DNA of 64,000 nucleotides from Welwitschia mirabilis (lineage: Eukaryota > Gnetophyta > Gnetopsida > Welwitschiales), in the NCBI GenBank assembly GCA_051453625.1, contig JBOZIK010000001.1:221064767-221128766 (forward strand). The letters run 5' to 3'. Under the pieces are notes generated by a model. It worked only from the letters and a program-made list of their open reading frames with translations, was not told where the DNA came from and ran no database searches. Position numbers and translations under genes: made by a program. Below are positions 44,615 to 58,560 of the stretch, one piece after another; the first letter of the stretch is position 1; each line of letters begins with the position of its first letter.

Positions 44615-46600
44615 GAATAATTTGTACTTATTTTTCCAAAGATTATGCTATGCTATCTAAACTTCGTTAAAACCAATTAGCCAAAAATGAATGATGTTAT
44701 CATTGGTTCTAATAGTGTAATTCATGTTATAGAAAATAGTGGTTCCAATAAGAGATGAAAGGGAAAAAAACAAGTTGATGAATTAACCTTACAGTCTAGT
44801 AGTAAATTAATAGATGAAAATTTAGGATTAAATATATATGTCCTATTATCTAAGAATATGTTTTGCTATCTATATATTAATAGGAAAAAAAAAAGTCCAA
44901 ACAAAGTCTNNNNNNNNNNNNNNNNNNNNNNNNNNNNNNNNNNNNNNNNNNNNNNNNNNNNNNNNNNNNNNNNNNNNNNNNNNNNNNNNNNNNNNNNNNN
45001 NNNNNNNNNCTATGATCTCAAGAATGTTTATGAGAGTAAGGCCTACCTTAAAACCAAAGGATATCATAATTTTTCCTACTTGAATGATTTACTTCACCAT
45101 TCCATCAAATGTCTTATCATCATAAGTCTAGATATCTTATGTCTATGATAAGAGCTTGTCTTAACATCAAGTTGTAAGCATCTCTTCTTCCTCTTTGGGT
45201 ATAAGGAAATCCTAATTCAAAAGCAATTTGTCTTGAAAGCCCTAGTATTTTATTATGATAACTTAGTATTTTCTATAGTGTCTTCAACACCATTGAACAT
45301 ACTTTAATCTATGATTGGATTTGATTTTTTTCTATTATCATTGATACACTTATAATTACTAGTCATGTAATTGTTTATTTTGAATTTTATTTTATATTTA
45401 TTTTTTAAATCTATTCTTTCAATATATGATTATAATCTATATGACTAATTCATTACTTTTATGGTATCTTTCATACTATCGTAGACTTTTCCACATCTTA
45501 TAATAAGATGAAATACATTTAAATTATGTTCTTTTATAAAATTCAAAATCTATAGTGAATAATTTATTTCTTATTGATGGATTTAATTTTCACTTAGTAT
45601 AATTTCTTTTACTTATATTGGATGTGCCTAATATATTATCTTATTAATAGTTATTATTTATTTCTAGAAGGAGAAATCTATAATATCTCATTCTTAATCT
45701 CTTTTGCGGAACTCTTTTAGAATTTGTTTTTATTCTATTTCTTATTTACAAATCCTTATGAATATTTATGAGATTTAAAAGACTGTAGTATCCGTTGAGA
45801 GAGAATAACAATGATGATCAACTAGATTAGAATAGTATGCCTTAGTTTACCTATTAATGCTACTATCTATACCTTGATAATTAGGGCACATATTTTAAAG
45901 ATCATTAATTATAATAAAGATTAATGCATAGTAATCATTGATTGATGATAGAACTACATTTTGTATTTAAACTTTTCCATTTTAAATCTAGATCTATTAT
46001 GACTAAGATGAGTCTTATTTTATCATAAGATCCTAAGCCTATTCTATTCCTTCTTAAGTGTGAGGGATTGAGTGTACCATAAGGCATATACCTTACAAAG
46101 CCTAAGTCTTGAAATTTTGTATTAAATTACTATTTCATTTAGTGTTTACATCATTATAAGTGGAGTTTAATCTATTAGTAAATTTTTGTTTATTTCATTA
46201 ATAATATAATCAATACTATTCATTATGAAATAGTCTTTTTTGAATGTTATTTTGTAGTAATCATTTAGTATTATCTTCTTTAATATATTATTAAAATTTA
46301 CATAATTGATGTTTTATTAATTAGAACATGTTTTATGATATCTTAGTATTTTATACATTTCATTATAATGTGAATCATGCCTACATTTATCTCTATTATT
46401 TTTGTTCAAAGTCTATAGTGAGTAATTTATTTCTTATCTATGAATATATTTTATACTTAATAAAATATCTTAGTCTTATCTTGGGCTTGATTAATTCTTT
46501 TACTAAAATCTCTTATCCCAAGATTTATCAAGCCTTTTCTAAAAATATAAACCTTTGTAATTTTTGAAATTTACTTGTAGTCATTGAAAGATAATGATAA
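44615..46600. other. AT-rich stretch, possible decayed element
   Basis: Short frames near 44,690-44,900 and 45,010-45,148 read without a recognisable domain. A weak internal duplication is visible: TCTATAGTGAATAATTTATT near 45,551 and TCTATAGTGAGTAATTTATT near 46,411, with looser similarity around them. This might be a decayed LTR pair, but I cannot support it further. Confidence 0.3.
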
Positions 46601-49600
46601 TTAGTTTTTCCTATACTAAATAGGATGCCACAAATTTATAAGTTTGAGAGTATCACTTGATGTAGAGTAATACAAATATTATGAAATTATAGTGACTACT
46701 AAAGCATATTATTTAATGACAAATATTCACATATTTTTCTAAATAATTAAACATAATTAATTAACTTAAGTAATTGACTTAGTGAATCATAAGATAATAT
46801 CAAAGCATATGAAGTAAAAATATATGCTTATAACCATAATAAATAATTGGAATGAAAATTGATAAAAGGCTAAAGATAGATGAAGATAAGGAAGAAAATT
46901 ATAATAGAAAATAATAAATTGAAAAACAACTAATAGATAAAAGAGGTAATATCCAATGAATGTAATTATTAAAAACACTAAGGAATAAATTATAAAAAGA
47001 AATAAAGGTCCATATGAAAATGTATATTTCTAAACTCTCATTAACAAGTAATAAAGAGAAATGATAAATAAAAAATCACAATACCAAAATCCAAAAAAAA
47101 TAACATTAATAATCAAAAGAAATCTACCCAGTGGAAGAACCCACATAAAACTAAGAAAGTTTTTAGAAAATGAAACTACAAAAGATTACCATTATGTCAT
47201 ATTAATTCTTATAACATAAATTGTCCTTAAGGAAGAGTACTTTCTAACTTTTAAAATCTTATTAAAAATATAAAGAAAGATCATAAAACTTAATGAATTA
47301 GATGAAAAATAAAGAAAGCTTGATGACAACATTTATAGTCTTATACCAACCATAATAAAATTCCAATTGAATGAAGAAGGTCCACATAGATTTTAGAATA
47401 ATGTTAAACAAGAATATTTGAAATTCTTTCTATGGTTTCTACTTAAGAAAATATCAAATATTATGGTTATGATGAAAGAAAAAAATCTTTAAAAAGGACT
47501 TTTATTCTTATTTAAAGAATAAATCCTACTATAAAGTTATCCATTTTGATAAATAATACTTTATTTGAATTATGAAAAAACTTTACAATCGTAATAGATT
47601 ATAAAAATAACTCCCATCAAGTCTCATAAAGAAACAACATAATATAAAACATGGAAGTTTTAATGAGTAGGTAATCCATGAAAAATGAAAAGTGATGATT
47701 AAGTTTTTTAAAAAATGTAATCTAGGAATTAATAAGTAAGTCTAATCATGTGGTTACATTTAGCAAAAGATTAAATAGAGACTAGGTGCATTAGTTATCC
47801 ATTCCAAATAAGGAATGAAAGATAAGTAGATGAATATGAAGGAAAATCATCTTAGATAAATCCATTAAAAGAATTAACTTAATCAAATAAGATAAAAACA
47901 AAAAGTCCATTACCTTTAATGAAAAAAATACATTAATATTTCTTTTGATGAGTTAAGTAGAAATGAATAAGTAAAAGAAGAAAAAAATTACAGCCATGTT
48001 GTATGTTCTTGTTTTAAAAATATATATATAATTTTATTTAAAACATAAGCATAATTATAATCAAAATCTAAGTTCTAGAGATAGGGCCAATAGCTTACAA
48101 ATGTTGCAAGAATATTTTTTGATAGAAAGATATTATATCTTTATATGAACTTACAAATGAAATAATTAATAATTTAATATTAGTCACTTTTCTCTTGTGA
48201 ATTTATTTTTAAATAAATTAATTATTAAATACATATGGTGTTTATTATATTATGCTAAGATCTCAAGAAATAATTTAGAATCTTTAGCCTACTAGATAGA
48301 ATTGAATAATCTTAGAAAATAATAACATGCAAAATTTATCTTATAATTAACGAATAATTTAAAGAACAAAGAAGATGAGTTAGGGAAAAAAAATTTAAAA
48401 TTTTAGTCATAAATGTAGACTTTATACTATAAATATAAAGATATAATGTAGAAAAAACTCTATATATCTATCTACAAATTAGAAGTACTATGACATGAAC
48501 ACATAAAGATGAAAAACCAATCTACAAGAGATTAAAGCATTGGATAATAGAAGAAAAAATGAAAAATCAAAAAAACATGAGGAGATAATAAAGGTTCTCA
48601 TAAAGCAGAGGCACATATAACCAAAATCAATTAAGGAACTAGCTATGCAACAAACCAAAATTAATTTTCTTATACATGGATATAAAATCGAATTATGTAA
48701 AGACCAAGTTAAATAATTTTAGCAAGTAAATATAAAGAGTAATTTTTTTGTAATATTATATTTTTATATTTATAAGCCTTAATTATAAAAAAGGTACCAA
48801 TCTATTTTTTAGAAAGCTTTTTGCACTAAAAATAAAAACATTTATTATGAATTATATGTATTTAAGTAAACTTTATCATGCAATATTAAATAAATGATAA
48901 AATCCATGAAATTATGATGTAAGTTAAGTTATAAAATAATTTAAATAATTATTTAATGATCCCCTTTTCATTTATGTCAAAAAGTAATTTCTCTATAAAA
49001 TGAATCAAGATAAATCAACATTATACCTTCTAAAACAAATGAGATATCTTTACATAAATCTAGTTAGTTTAAACCATAATTAGATTATCTAAAGATCTAA
49101 GCCATACTAGAAATTAAAGAAGCTAACATGCGTTAATAAAAAATGACTAACTATATTAATAAGAAACCTAAGGTTTATTAAAAACAAATAAAAATATTAA
49201 TTTAAAATAGTAATAAATCATTAAAGGCTAGTGGTCTTGTGAATAGTAATTAATGTAATCATTACTTTAAAAATTAATTTCTTATTATCATCATAAGGTA
49301 TAAAATTTTCATATACTTATTCCATACTATAAGACAAAAACTCATTAAATGAGTAGAATGATAAAATTAATAGAAAAGATGTAGAATATAATGCATTTAT
49401 GTCATTAGCATAAAACCTCTATAGGTTTCACAACCACATCACATAAATAGCTCTACTATCATGAGTAACCCATGTAACATTGATTAGTTAATGATAAATC
49501 CTTTGATTTTTCATCCATATATCATTTATTAAATATTATTAATTATTTATTAATTATTAATCCTTACTATAATTCCTTAACAATATTTTCATTTTTATTT

Positions 49601-50416
49601 CATAATATATATTTCTTAAGTATTCCCTAAAACATAAACCAATAATAAAATAAATAACTTTAATATGATTATAGTGAAGATCCAAATGTTTCATTACATA
49701 ATGAATCATGATTCACTACATTAAGTGGTTTATTTATAAAGTTATATTAGTAGGATCGATAATTTCATCATATGGTTGTAGAGGTGAATAATTCATAGAG
49801 TCTTTTAAAATAAGCCTATGGATTTCAAGGCTTATACATAAATCATGAAAAAAACATATTACATTAGAAAATTTCTAATTATTTCAAGATGAGAAACATA
49901 AAAGATAAGGTATGAATTTTAAATAAGCTCATGAAACTATATTTAAAAATAAAAATCTAAGAGATATAACGAACTTTAAGTTCATACACTGTAATTAGTG
50001 TGGGTTAATATGAATTATAATGCTAAGAGTTAATCATTATTTCCTTAATTTCATTGATGATTATTTAAAAAAAGGTTTGAATAATATAGTTTCATTAAAA
50101 TTTGAAGATGTTTAAATCTTTTTAATATTAAAAGAGCTTTGTTGAACAGAATGTTGGCTATAAGGTTAATACCTTACATAAAGATAATAAAGAAGGTTGT
50201 GTATTAAAAAATTTAAATAGTTTAGAATGATGAAAGAAATATTTCATCAAATAATTTCTCTATCTCTATCCAAAGGTGAAAAAAATATGTTAAAAAAAAG
50301 AATTGCACATTTTTTGATATGATGCAAGTACTGTTTATATACAAGAAAGTACTTGCCTATTTACAAGGAGAGGCATTAGATAAAGGTTTTTAAGTATTTA
50401 ATAGTCTATCTAATAA
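46601..50416. other. Long AT-rich stretch, nothing recognised
   Basis: Almost 4 kb with only short frames full of Lys, Asn and Ile on both strands. No transposon, RNA or host-gene motif found by eye. Confidence 0.4.
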
Positions 50417-50931
50417 GGAATAAAAACCATCTAACAAACCTTAAAGAAGACATTTAATAAGCTTAAAAGAGTTTTAAGAGTTTCATGGTGTTGTCATGCA
50501 TTCATATTGGTAAAGAATTATAATAATATTCAAATATATACCTAGGCATATATATCTATTAAGTATGAAATCAATATTAAAGAATAAAGATATTTTCTGT
50601 TAAAAAATGAATGATGATTTTTTTCCATGGATATACTATTTATTAAATGTGAAAAAGAGCTTATTACATTAAAAGGAATAAAAACCATCTAACAAATCTT
50701 AAACAAGATATTTAATAATCTTAAAAGAGTTTTAAGGATTTCATGGTGTTTTCATGCATTCATGTTGATAAAGAATTGTAATAATATTCAATTATATATC
50801 CAAGAATATATATCTATTAAGTATGAAATCAATATCAAAGGATAAAGATATTTTCTGTTAAAAAATGAATGATGATTTTTTTCCATTGATGTAATATTTA
50901 TTAAATGTAAAAAAGAGCTTATTACATTACA
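50417..50931 (+). repeat. Tandem duplication, two units of about 258 bp
   Basis: 50,417-50,674 (starting GGAATAAAAACCATCTAAC) is followed directly by a second unit, 50,675-50,931, with the same start and end (AGAGCTTATTACATTA). They differ at roughly one base in ten by eye. No frame or gap lies within either, so this is a genuine old tandem duplication rather than an assembly effect. Confidence 0.9.
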
Positions 50932-51949
50932 TAAGAGGTTAAATATGTTTCAAATAAATTACAAAGTTGAGATATTAAATAATTGAGTAACATAAATTTT
51001 GGTGTTCAAGAATAGATAATGATCTTTTAAATATGATGGCTTAACTATAGATATAAGATATACATAGTAGTTGCTTTATCAACTATCATATTGTGATATT
51101 TCATTATAGTAAAATGTTTTGTAACTAAATCAATAAGTATATAAAATATTTAACTACAACTTTTGAAGAGAAGGATTTTAAAAATGAAGTTTCTAATAAT
51201 GATGATGCAAATATATAGGTTTTTTATCCTATCATCTTTTAAAGAATATAAGATTATATGAAATAATAAAATTGAAATTTTGATGAAGAAGTAAAATACA
51301 TCAAGTAAAATAAAATTAATAAAGGTAAAACTAATTCAATAAAACTTCATCTTATTTGTAGTAAGTAAATTAATAACATTTAATGATATTATATAATCTG
51401 TAATGATGACATGAAATAAGCATGGAGTATTGGTGTTTGATAAAAAATAGCATATGTAAGCTAGTGTATCTATCACTAAGGAAGAAAGTGGTAAGGAAAA
51501 ACTAGGTGTTCTAAACTAAGTACTATATTGATAGAAGACATGATGGACAAGAGGCTAAAATGATTAAAAAATTATTTAATAAAGAACATGGAATTAATCA
51601 TATAATTTTGTACATTAACAAAGTAATACAACATTCTTATTCTTTTATTTTAATGTACTACTTTGAAGTGACACATTCTCTTAAATTAAACATATCTAAT
51701 TATAGAATGTCATAAGGTTCTCTTTGAAAACTTCTTTAAATTATGCATGTATATTATAATACATTGAAATGTTCATTCTTATATTCTAAAAGAAGAAGCT
51801 CTTCCAGCTTAACATGCTATCATTTAAGTATATTAATTTATATTTTAATTAACATGTAAGATATATCTTATCCTCATTGAAAAACTTTTATTTTCTAAAT
51901 GGTATTATTATCATGATGTTATAGATTTCTAGCAATAACGTACTTAGTG
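50932..51949. other. AT-rich stretch, nothing recognised
   Basis: No coding match or repeat structure seen before the start of R copy D. Confidence 0.4.
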
Positions 51950-54900
51950 ACAATGCATTATGTTTTAGTTTAAGGATGTATGATCAAAGGAAAACTTATT
52001 TTTTAAAATAATGAAACCATGCTTTAAGCTTTCACAAAAATAATTGTGTACTTTACATAATAATTTTTATTATAAAGATAAATAAAGTATAAATAATTTA
52101 AAATAAGGCATACTTAACTCGCAAGGGTCAAATTTCATATATAGTAAAACCACATGAATATTGAACTAATAGACTTAGCATATAATCTTATGAAAAATAT
52201 TTTACATTATTCTATCAAACTATTAATTTATATGATAAAACAACTATTCATTGGTAATAGTTACAAGTGACATTGATGTAAACACAACACATGACATATA
52301 ATAAACTTTAAGAATTATATGTATATAAGTTTAATTTAATAAGATGTAAAAAGAGAAATATAATAGATCAGGAATAAATAATATTGATAAGCATCCAATA
52401 CAATTATAAATATCATTTTTAACTCAACGTAACAATGAAAAAACCTTAACTTGATTGAAACTAGCTTAAGTCATTATTATGTGGAAATAATTTTCTTTGG
52501 AAAGTTCACCACTTGAAATAATGCAACATGATTTTATATGAGCCACTCAAAGGTGTTATTCCATTCTACACTAGTTATACATCAACTTAGAATTAAAAGA
52601 TAGTACTTCAAAAATATGATTTTTAAAATTAGCGTAATAAGCCATTTAACCTGTATAATTTTATCACTAAGTTTCAAGGTAATTAACTTGAAAGATAACT
52701 GTTTGTTAGTTTTGAAATGAGTTGTAAAAGTGATGTACCATATACCTTAGATTATAATACAATAAGTAATTGATAAAAAATTATTATGTAAATGTTTATT
52801 CTATCAAAGTAAGACCTAGCGTATTTCATCATATTTTGACTAAAAGAAAGAAAGGAAAAAGAGAAAAGTGAGAAAAGTAAGAAAGAGACTTGAGAAGATG
52901 GAGTTACACATTTTTAGAACCACCAAAGAAATAATNNNNNNNNNNNNNNNNNNNNNNNNNNNNNNNNNNNNNNNNNNNNNNNNNNNNNNNNNNNNNNNNN
53001 NNNNNNNNNNNNNNNNNNNNNNNNNNNNNNNNNNNTAAAGGTGATGTAACATATACCTTAGATTACAATACAATAAGTAATTAATAAAAAATTATTATGT
53101 AAATGTTTATTCTATCAAAGTAAGACCTAGCTCATTTCATCATATTTTGACTAAAAGAAAGAAAGGAAAAAGACAAAAGTGAGAAAAGTAAGAAAGGAAC
53201 TTAAGAAGATGGAGTTACACCTTTTTAGAACCACCAAAGAAATAATAATATGTCCTAAAATAAGTCTTTAAAATGAAATAGTTAAGGTTAAATAAGATAA
53301 ATTAAAACCATTAGGAAATAAACCTTAAGAAAAATTTACAAAAAAACTAGTCAGCCCTAATTTGATCAAAAATATTAAGAAAACTATAGAACTCAAGAAG
53401 AAACAAAATTGTAACTTTTTGAAAACTTCATAATTGAATTCTAATGTTTTAAAAGCATAGCAACAATGAAAAAAGATTAACAATGAAAAAAGGATAAATT
53501 AAGATTTCACAAATTCAAAAAAATCCTAAGTAATAATGCAATTTAACTATAAATAGCCAAGCTTGGGATTTTAGAACCAATTTCACTACTATACAAAAAC
53601 GTTTTTGAATCAAAAGAGTAATCTGCTAAGAAATATCTAGAGTAATTGGAGTTATATCTAAAGTGTTATGATCAAAACAAGAATTAAAATTCACTAGTTT
53701 TACTTCAATGTGGCTTCAGATGTAATCATATCTCTTTCCATTAGTCTTCAATCCAAATTATTATAAGATCCAATGCCTTCTTCTCCTCCTATATCTCCTG
53801 TTCATGTATACTTCATTACCCTACAATGCCCTCTAAATGGATGAAAATGAAAAAAAAAAAATTATGAGAGGATGTGAGAGGATAAGAATGAAAGTATGAT
53901 GCAGTAATAAATAAGAATGAAGAATAGAGAAGGCCTTTAAAGCTAGTATAGATAGAAGATCAAATTGAAAATAAGAAATAATAGAAAAAAATGTGATTGG
54001 AACCCCTTCTAATGTAAAATAAAGTATAAAAATAACATGAAATTAGTTTGATACCATGTACTTGATTTAGATTTTAATATTTTCATTTATGGAGTGTTTA
54101 TATAGACACATTTAGATGAGGTTCATGTAAGGTAGGTGTTAAAATTTTAAGGGATGAATAGTTCTATGATATTTCAAAATTAAAAGACACTAGGAAATGA
54201 TACTACAACATCACAAGTAGTTTTCATAATAAATACCAAAAGTATAAAAATGTAAATTGGTTTAATTACATTGCTTATAGTTGATATTACATGGAAACAT
54301 CAAATTTAACTCATAAATAACTATAAAAAACTACGTAATATCTCTCATAGTACAAAATTCCAATCTATGAATGTCTTGATATACTTTCATATGTCCTGAT
54401 ATCATGCATCTATGCTAAAATGAGTTAAAATGATAACATCAATAAGTGGATGAAATATGATGATGGAAAAAGGACTATGAATCATTTTTAGAGCTAATAT
54501 ATTAAAGTGTTCCTCCATGCTTGACATATCAAACCTTAGATGTTGACCTTCTAATCATAAGCATTAAACTTCATATCAAGATATATTAAAAATTCATCAT
54601 TTTATCCTATTGAATTTTTTATTTTTTACCTCTTAAAAAGTACCAAAATATCTATAAATTTAGTATTATATATCTAAAATAACAAAACATTATGACTTTT
54701 AATACCTTACTTCACCAAAATTTGAAGCTTCATTACATCTCCCAATGAGTCCTCCTATATATCTCTTGAAAGCAATTAAAAGGAATGAATCTTGTGATTC
54801 ATTTAGATGTTTACACATAAGGTGTGGTGTGAGACCTATTATTGAAATACTAATTACATTAACGTTTTATGTAATAAAGAGGAATTGCATCATTTATCTT

Positions 54901-55290
54901 TCTTTATGATCTAATAATATAGATGTCTATATCTTCATGTCAATGGTTGTAGCTAATTAGGTTGGTCCTATAAATTAAAAAAACATGTAAAACAAACAAT
55001 ATTAGTAATCATAATAAAGATGAACAAATAATAATATGTGTTATAGGAGATCATAAGTATAATTCAAATACATCAGATATTTTAACGTTTTTATTCATTA
55101 TTTGAAAAAATTAAAGTTAAAACAATTTATTGATTTATTGATTTATAAACTATAAAGGAAAAAATACATGTCCTAATAATATGAAATACACCTAAAATAT
55201 CATATTAAAATTTAATGTTATAAAATGATAGTGAATCACACAAATTTCACATATGAAAAACATACGCTAATATAGAATACCCATAAACAT
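51950..55290 (+). repeat. R repeat family, copy D, left part
   Basis: Ordered blocks match the other R copies: ATTGTGTACTTTACATAATA near 52,043, the GA-rich tract near 52,850-52,890 (repeated at 53,160-53,200 across the gap), CTACAATGCCCTCTAAATGG at 53,821, and the ATATCATGCATCTATGCTAA block near 54,399. Up to about 55,290 it follows copy A (6,340-6,420). R similarity then breaks and resumes near 57,080. 52,725-52,935 is repeated at 53,036-53,246 around a 100-N gap. Confidence 0.75.
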
Positions 55291-55779
55291 GAAAGAAAAC
55301 TAGAATTTATTTCATTCTAATAAAAACATTTAAAATATCTACCATTGTCTTCATATGGTATCCACATTCCATAATAATGGTAGAATACTAAAGATCGTGC
55401 GAAGATACTTCTTGATTATCATCTCAATTTACATATATAAGAAAAAAGAATATTTTTAAAATGAAAATAGAATGTTTTTTCATCTGATGTTCAATGTTAT
55501 TTAAGCACTAATTAATCCTATATAAGGGAAAACTACATTTCACAGGTTGAGGTCTAGGCTACTATTTATTATAGACATAAAATATCTTTGTCTTCCAAAG
55601 CTATCTAAAATTAGTCAGAAAATAGAAAGAGTAACAAAGATGAATAATCTTATAAATTTGAAGGTAGTGGGTAATAGCCTTCCAAATGATAATGAGTAAG
55701 GGGATGAAAACATTAAGAAGAAAAATCATTATGAGAATGAGAAAATATGAGATAAGGAACATAAGGAATAAAACCTTAT

Positions 55780-56285
55780 CGAAACAATTAAACGGGTCCT
55801 AATACATTAGAAAAGGCATGAGACATATGTGTATTAGCTAGTATATTATACATAATATAACAAAAAATAGGTATATCAAATGATCTAAAATGATTAACAA
55901 AAAAATAATCAGCATAAAGACTAAGATTAAGGTTAAGATCATCTAGAATAGATAATAGCTTATCCAAAGAAGCATGCAGATCTATTAATTCTTAGTCAAT
56001 ATTAAAAAAGATGATATATCTAAGGAATTTTCTATAGCTCTAGAGAATAAACAAATAGTAAGATCATCTATAATAGATTTCCTTATGTTCTTATCTTTGT
56101 CATAATGAAGGTTTTGAAAAAACATAGTTATAGTGTCACTAGTATAAGAAGCACGATCAATGCTAACTAACCATTTACCTATCTAATCCCTAATTAATTC
56201 ATCATCTTTGAAAGGAAATATAGTAAGAATCACAAAGTTAATAGCGTCTACAATGAAATTCTAAGAGAAAAAGCATAAATAAGTA
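55780..56285 (-). pseudogene. Unidentified coding relic in the insertion
   Basis: From about 56,256 the minus strand reads INFVILTIFPFKDDELIRD, a TAG in place of what looks like Trp, GKWLVSIDRASYTSDTITMF, FQNLHYDKDKNIRKSIIDDL and TICLFSRAIENSLDISSFL. After a stop and a shift of frame it goes on with DLHASLDKLLSILDDLNLNL, SLYADYFFVNHFRSFDIPIF and MYNILANTHMSHAFSNVLGP near 55,800. The balanced amino-acid content and the length (about 160 residues with one stop and one frameshift) are unlike random frames here. I do not recognise the family; a gag-like protein or a captured host gene are both possible. Its upstream part is lost in the gap at 56,408. Confidence 0.5.
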
Positions 56286-56407
56286 TAAAGATAAAAAGAG
56301 ATAAAAGAGAATAATTGAAATAATTCTTATCACCATTCTAGTAGAACCTTATTATCTAACTGATAATATTACCATGTGACTTCATAGGCTACTTTACATA
56401 AAATGTA

Positions 56408-56936
56408 NNNNNNNNNNNNNNNNNNNNNNNNNNNNNNNNNNNNNNNNNNNNNNNNNNNNNNNNNNNNNNNNNNNNNNNNNNNNNNNNNNNNNNNNNNNNN
56501 NNNNNNNNNNNNNNNNNNNNNNNNNNNNNNNNNNNNNNNNNNNNNNNNNNNNNNNNNNNNNNNNNNNNNNNNNNNNNNNNNNNNNNNNNNNNNNNNNNNN
56601 NNNNNNNNNNNNNNNNNNNNNNNNNNNNNNNNNNNNNNNNNNNNNNNNNNNNNNNNNNNNNNNNNNNNNNNNNNNNNNNNNNNNNNNNNNNNNNNNNNNN
56701 NNNNNNNNNNNNNNNNNNNNNNNNNNNNNNNNNNNNNNNNNNNNNNNNNNNNNNNNNNNNNNNNNNNNNNNNNNNNNNNNNNNNNNNNNNNNNNNNNNNN
56801 NNNNNNNNNNNNNNNNNNNNNNNNNNNNNNNNNNNNNNNNNNNNNNNNNNNNNNNNNNNNNNNNNNNNNNNNNNNNNNNNNNNNNNNNNNNNNNNNNNNN
56901 NNNNNNNNNNNNNNNNNNNNNNNNNNNNNNNNNNNN
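56408..56936. other. Assembly gap, 529 N
   Basis: Gap within the insertion, upstream of the minus-strand coding relic. Confidence 0.9.
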
Positions 56937-57080
56937 TGAAATATGAGGTTTTATTTAAAAAACAAAACTCTATATTATTCACTATAGTAATGTTATAGTA
57001 CTAGTTTACATGTAACTTTGATGTTCTAGCATCATATTAACAACATTAACATTTATTTAAGGATAATTTTCAAATATTTA

Positions 57081-57500
57081 ATAGTAATAATCTTTAAATT
57101 AATAAAGTAATGATAAAATTTTTCTTAGAGATATCTTAAAACCTAGTTAACAATTCGTTATACCCCAAAATAGGATGAAAACTAAGATTTTGAAGTAAAA
57201 ACTACATAGCTTGATTTTATTGAAATAAAACATTTTTTTGATTGATGAATTTCCAAAAACAAATAGCAGTAGATCCTCATCAAAGCTTATAGATCTTATA
57301 AATGTAATTACATAAGACTTATAGATCTCATTTCATCATCCAAAACATACCAAAAAAATTATGTTTTTATTAAAATAAAAAGAAAAAATAGAAAAATATT
57401 ATATCTTTTAGTTTATTATATCTTTTACATGTACATTCAAAATATAAATCAAAATATATCTTAACTCTACTTATATTTTAAGTAGTAAATAATTTGAAGT
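57081..57500 (+). repeat. R repeat family, copy D, right end
   Basis: AGATTTTGAAGTAAAAACTA (57,188) and CATAAGACTTATAGATCTCA (57,312) match 6,528 and 6,684 at the end of copy A, in the same order. It ends where the minus-strand gypsy element begins. Confidence 0.7.
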
Positions 57501-57559
57501 TAGATTCATTTACTCTTTGAACTTGACTAGTTTTTGAATCTTGAGTATTAATTTTTCTA

Positions 57560-58560
57560 AAACAAAATACATGAATAACATTAAAAGGTCATTTTCATTT
57601 ATATTTTAAGTTTCTAGAAAATAAATGAAAATGTGAATAGAAAATCAAAATTGTATCATCTACTTGAAATTTTTTCCCTAGTAATGACTTGATCATGATA
57701 ATATTTAATTTGTTTTTAGTAATAACTTGCTCATCATAAGAATTTAATCTAATTTAATCTAGTTTATTAAATTAAAGCATGCTATTTTTCACACATTTTT
57801 CAAGATTAAGATCAAATATACACATAGCATTAAAAGCCTAATGTTTTATCCAATGGATAGAAAGCATTATTTACCAAAAATAAATTTGTAGGGTTTCATG
57901 CTAATTGATGTTTTATAAATTATACAACAAGTTCATAATGCATTACAAAATTTGAAAAAACTAATCTTTGCTATTTGTACTAATCATAATTTAAAAATTT
58001 CAAGCAAGATCTTAATTTATTACTTATACTTAATTATTGGTTTAAGATGGTAATCATATCTACTTTATGAATAATTCCATCCTTTAGCATAATGTTTTAA
58101 ACATTTTATTGAAAAATGGGTTTCCTAATTACTAATGATTACTTTGGATAACTAAAATTGTGATATAACTTAATCTTTTAAGAACCTAATAATGATCTTA
58201 TTTTATAATATCTATAATCTTTTACTTTTATCCATTTAGCAATATAATGTACACAAACAAGAACATAAACATCACTAAAGGAGGATGAAAATGGTCTAAT
58301 GAAATTTATACCCTAAAATCCAAAATGTTTACAAATGATAATAGGTTTAAGAGGCATCTTATTTATTTTACTAATACTACCCCTTTTTTGGCATTTATTA
58401 TAAGATTTACAAAACTCATTAGTATCTCTAAAAACATTTATCTGAAAAATCCAAAATTCAGTACCTTAGATGTGATTTTTTTCCCACTAAAGTAACCATT
58501 ACACAAGTCATTATGATAAACTTATAAGATACTAACCATTTTATTATTAGATATACATCT
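57560..58560 (-). pseudogene. Gypsy element 5 integrase relic
   Basis: The zinc-binding part is decayed near 58,510-58,370 (FIIMTCVMVTLVGKK standing for FCHSxxxGGHFGxKKT; NKCQKRG near 58,390 standing for DRCQRxG). The core gives PIIICKHFGF, INFIRPFSSSFSDVYVLVCV and HYIAKWIKVKDY (58,350-58,190), equivalent to DFMGPFPSSxGxxYILVxVDYVSKWVEA. A THFSIKCLKH remnant lies near 58,085. The C-terminal KKFQVDDTILIFYSHFHLFS (57,677-57,618) matches the FxVGDxVLLFNSRLxLFPGKL end. Confidence 0.85.

Larger units (their letters stand above)
55291..57080. mobile_element. Insertion of about 1.8 kb inside R copy D
   Basis: Copy A is continuous between the positions matching 55,290 and 57,080, so this segment is extra. 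It includes a 529-N gap and a minus-strand coding relic. Ends were placed by eye and no terminal repeats or target duplication could be fixed. Its class is unknown. Confidence 0.5.

Noticed and set aside
45545-46440. Similarity of 45,551 and 46,411 as an LTR pair
   Set aside because: Only about 25-50 bp align convincingly; no ends, primer site or coding region fit.
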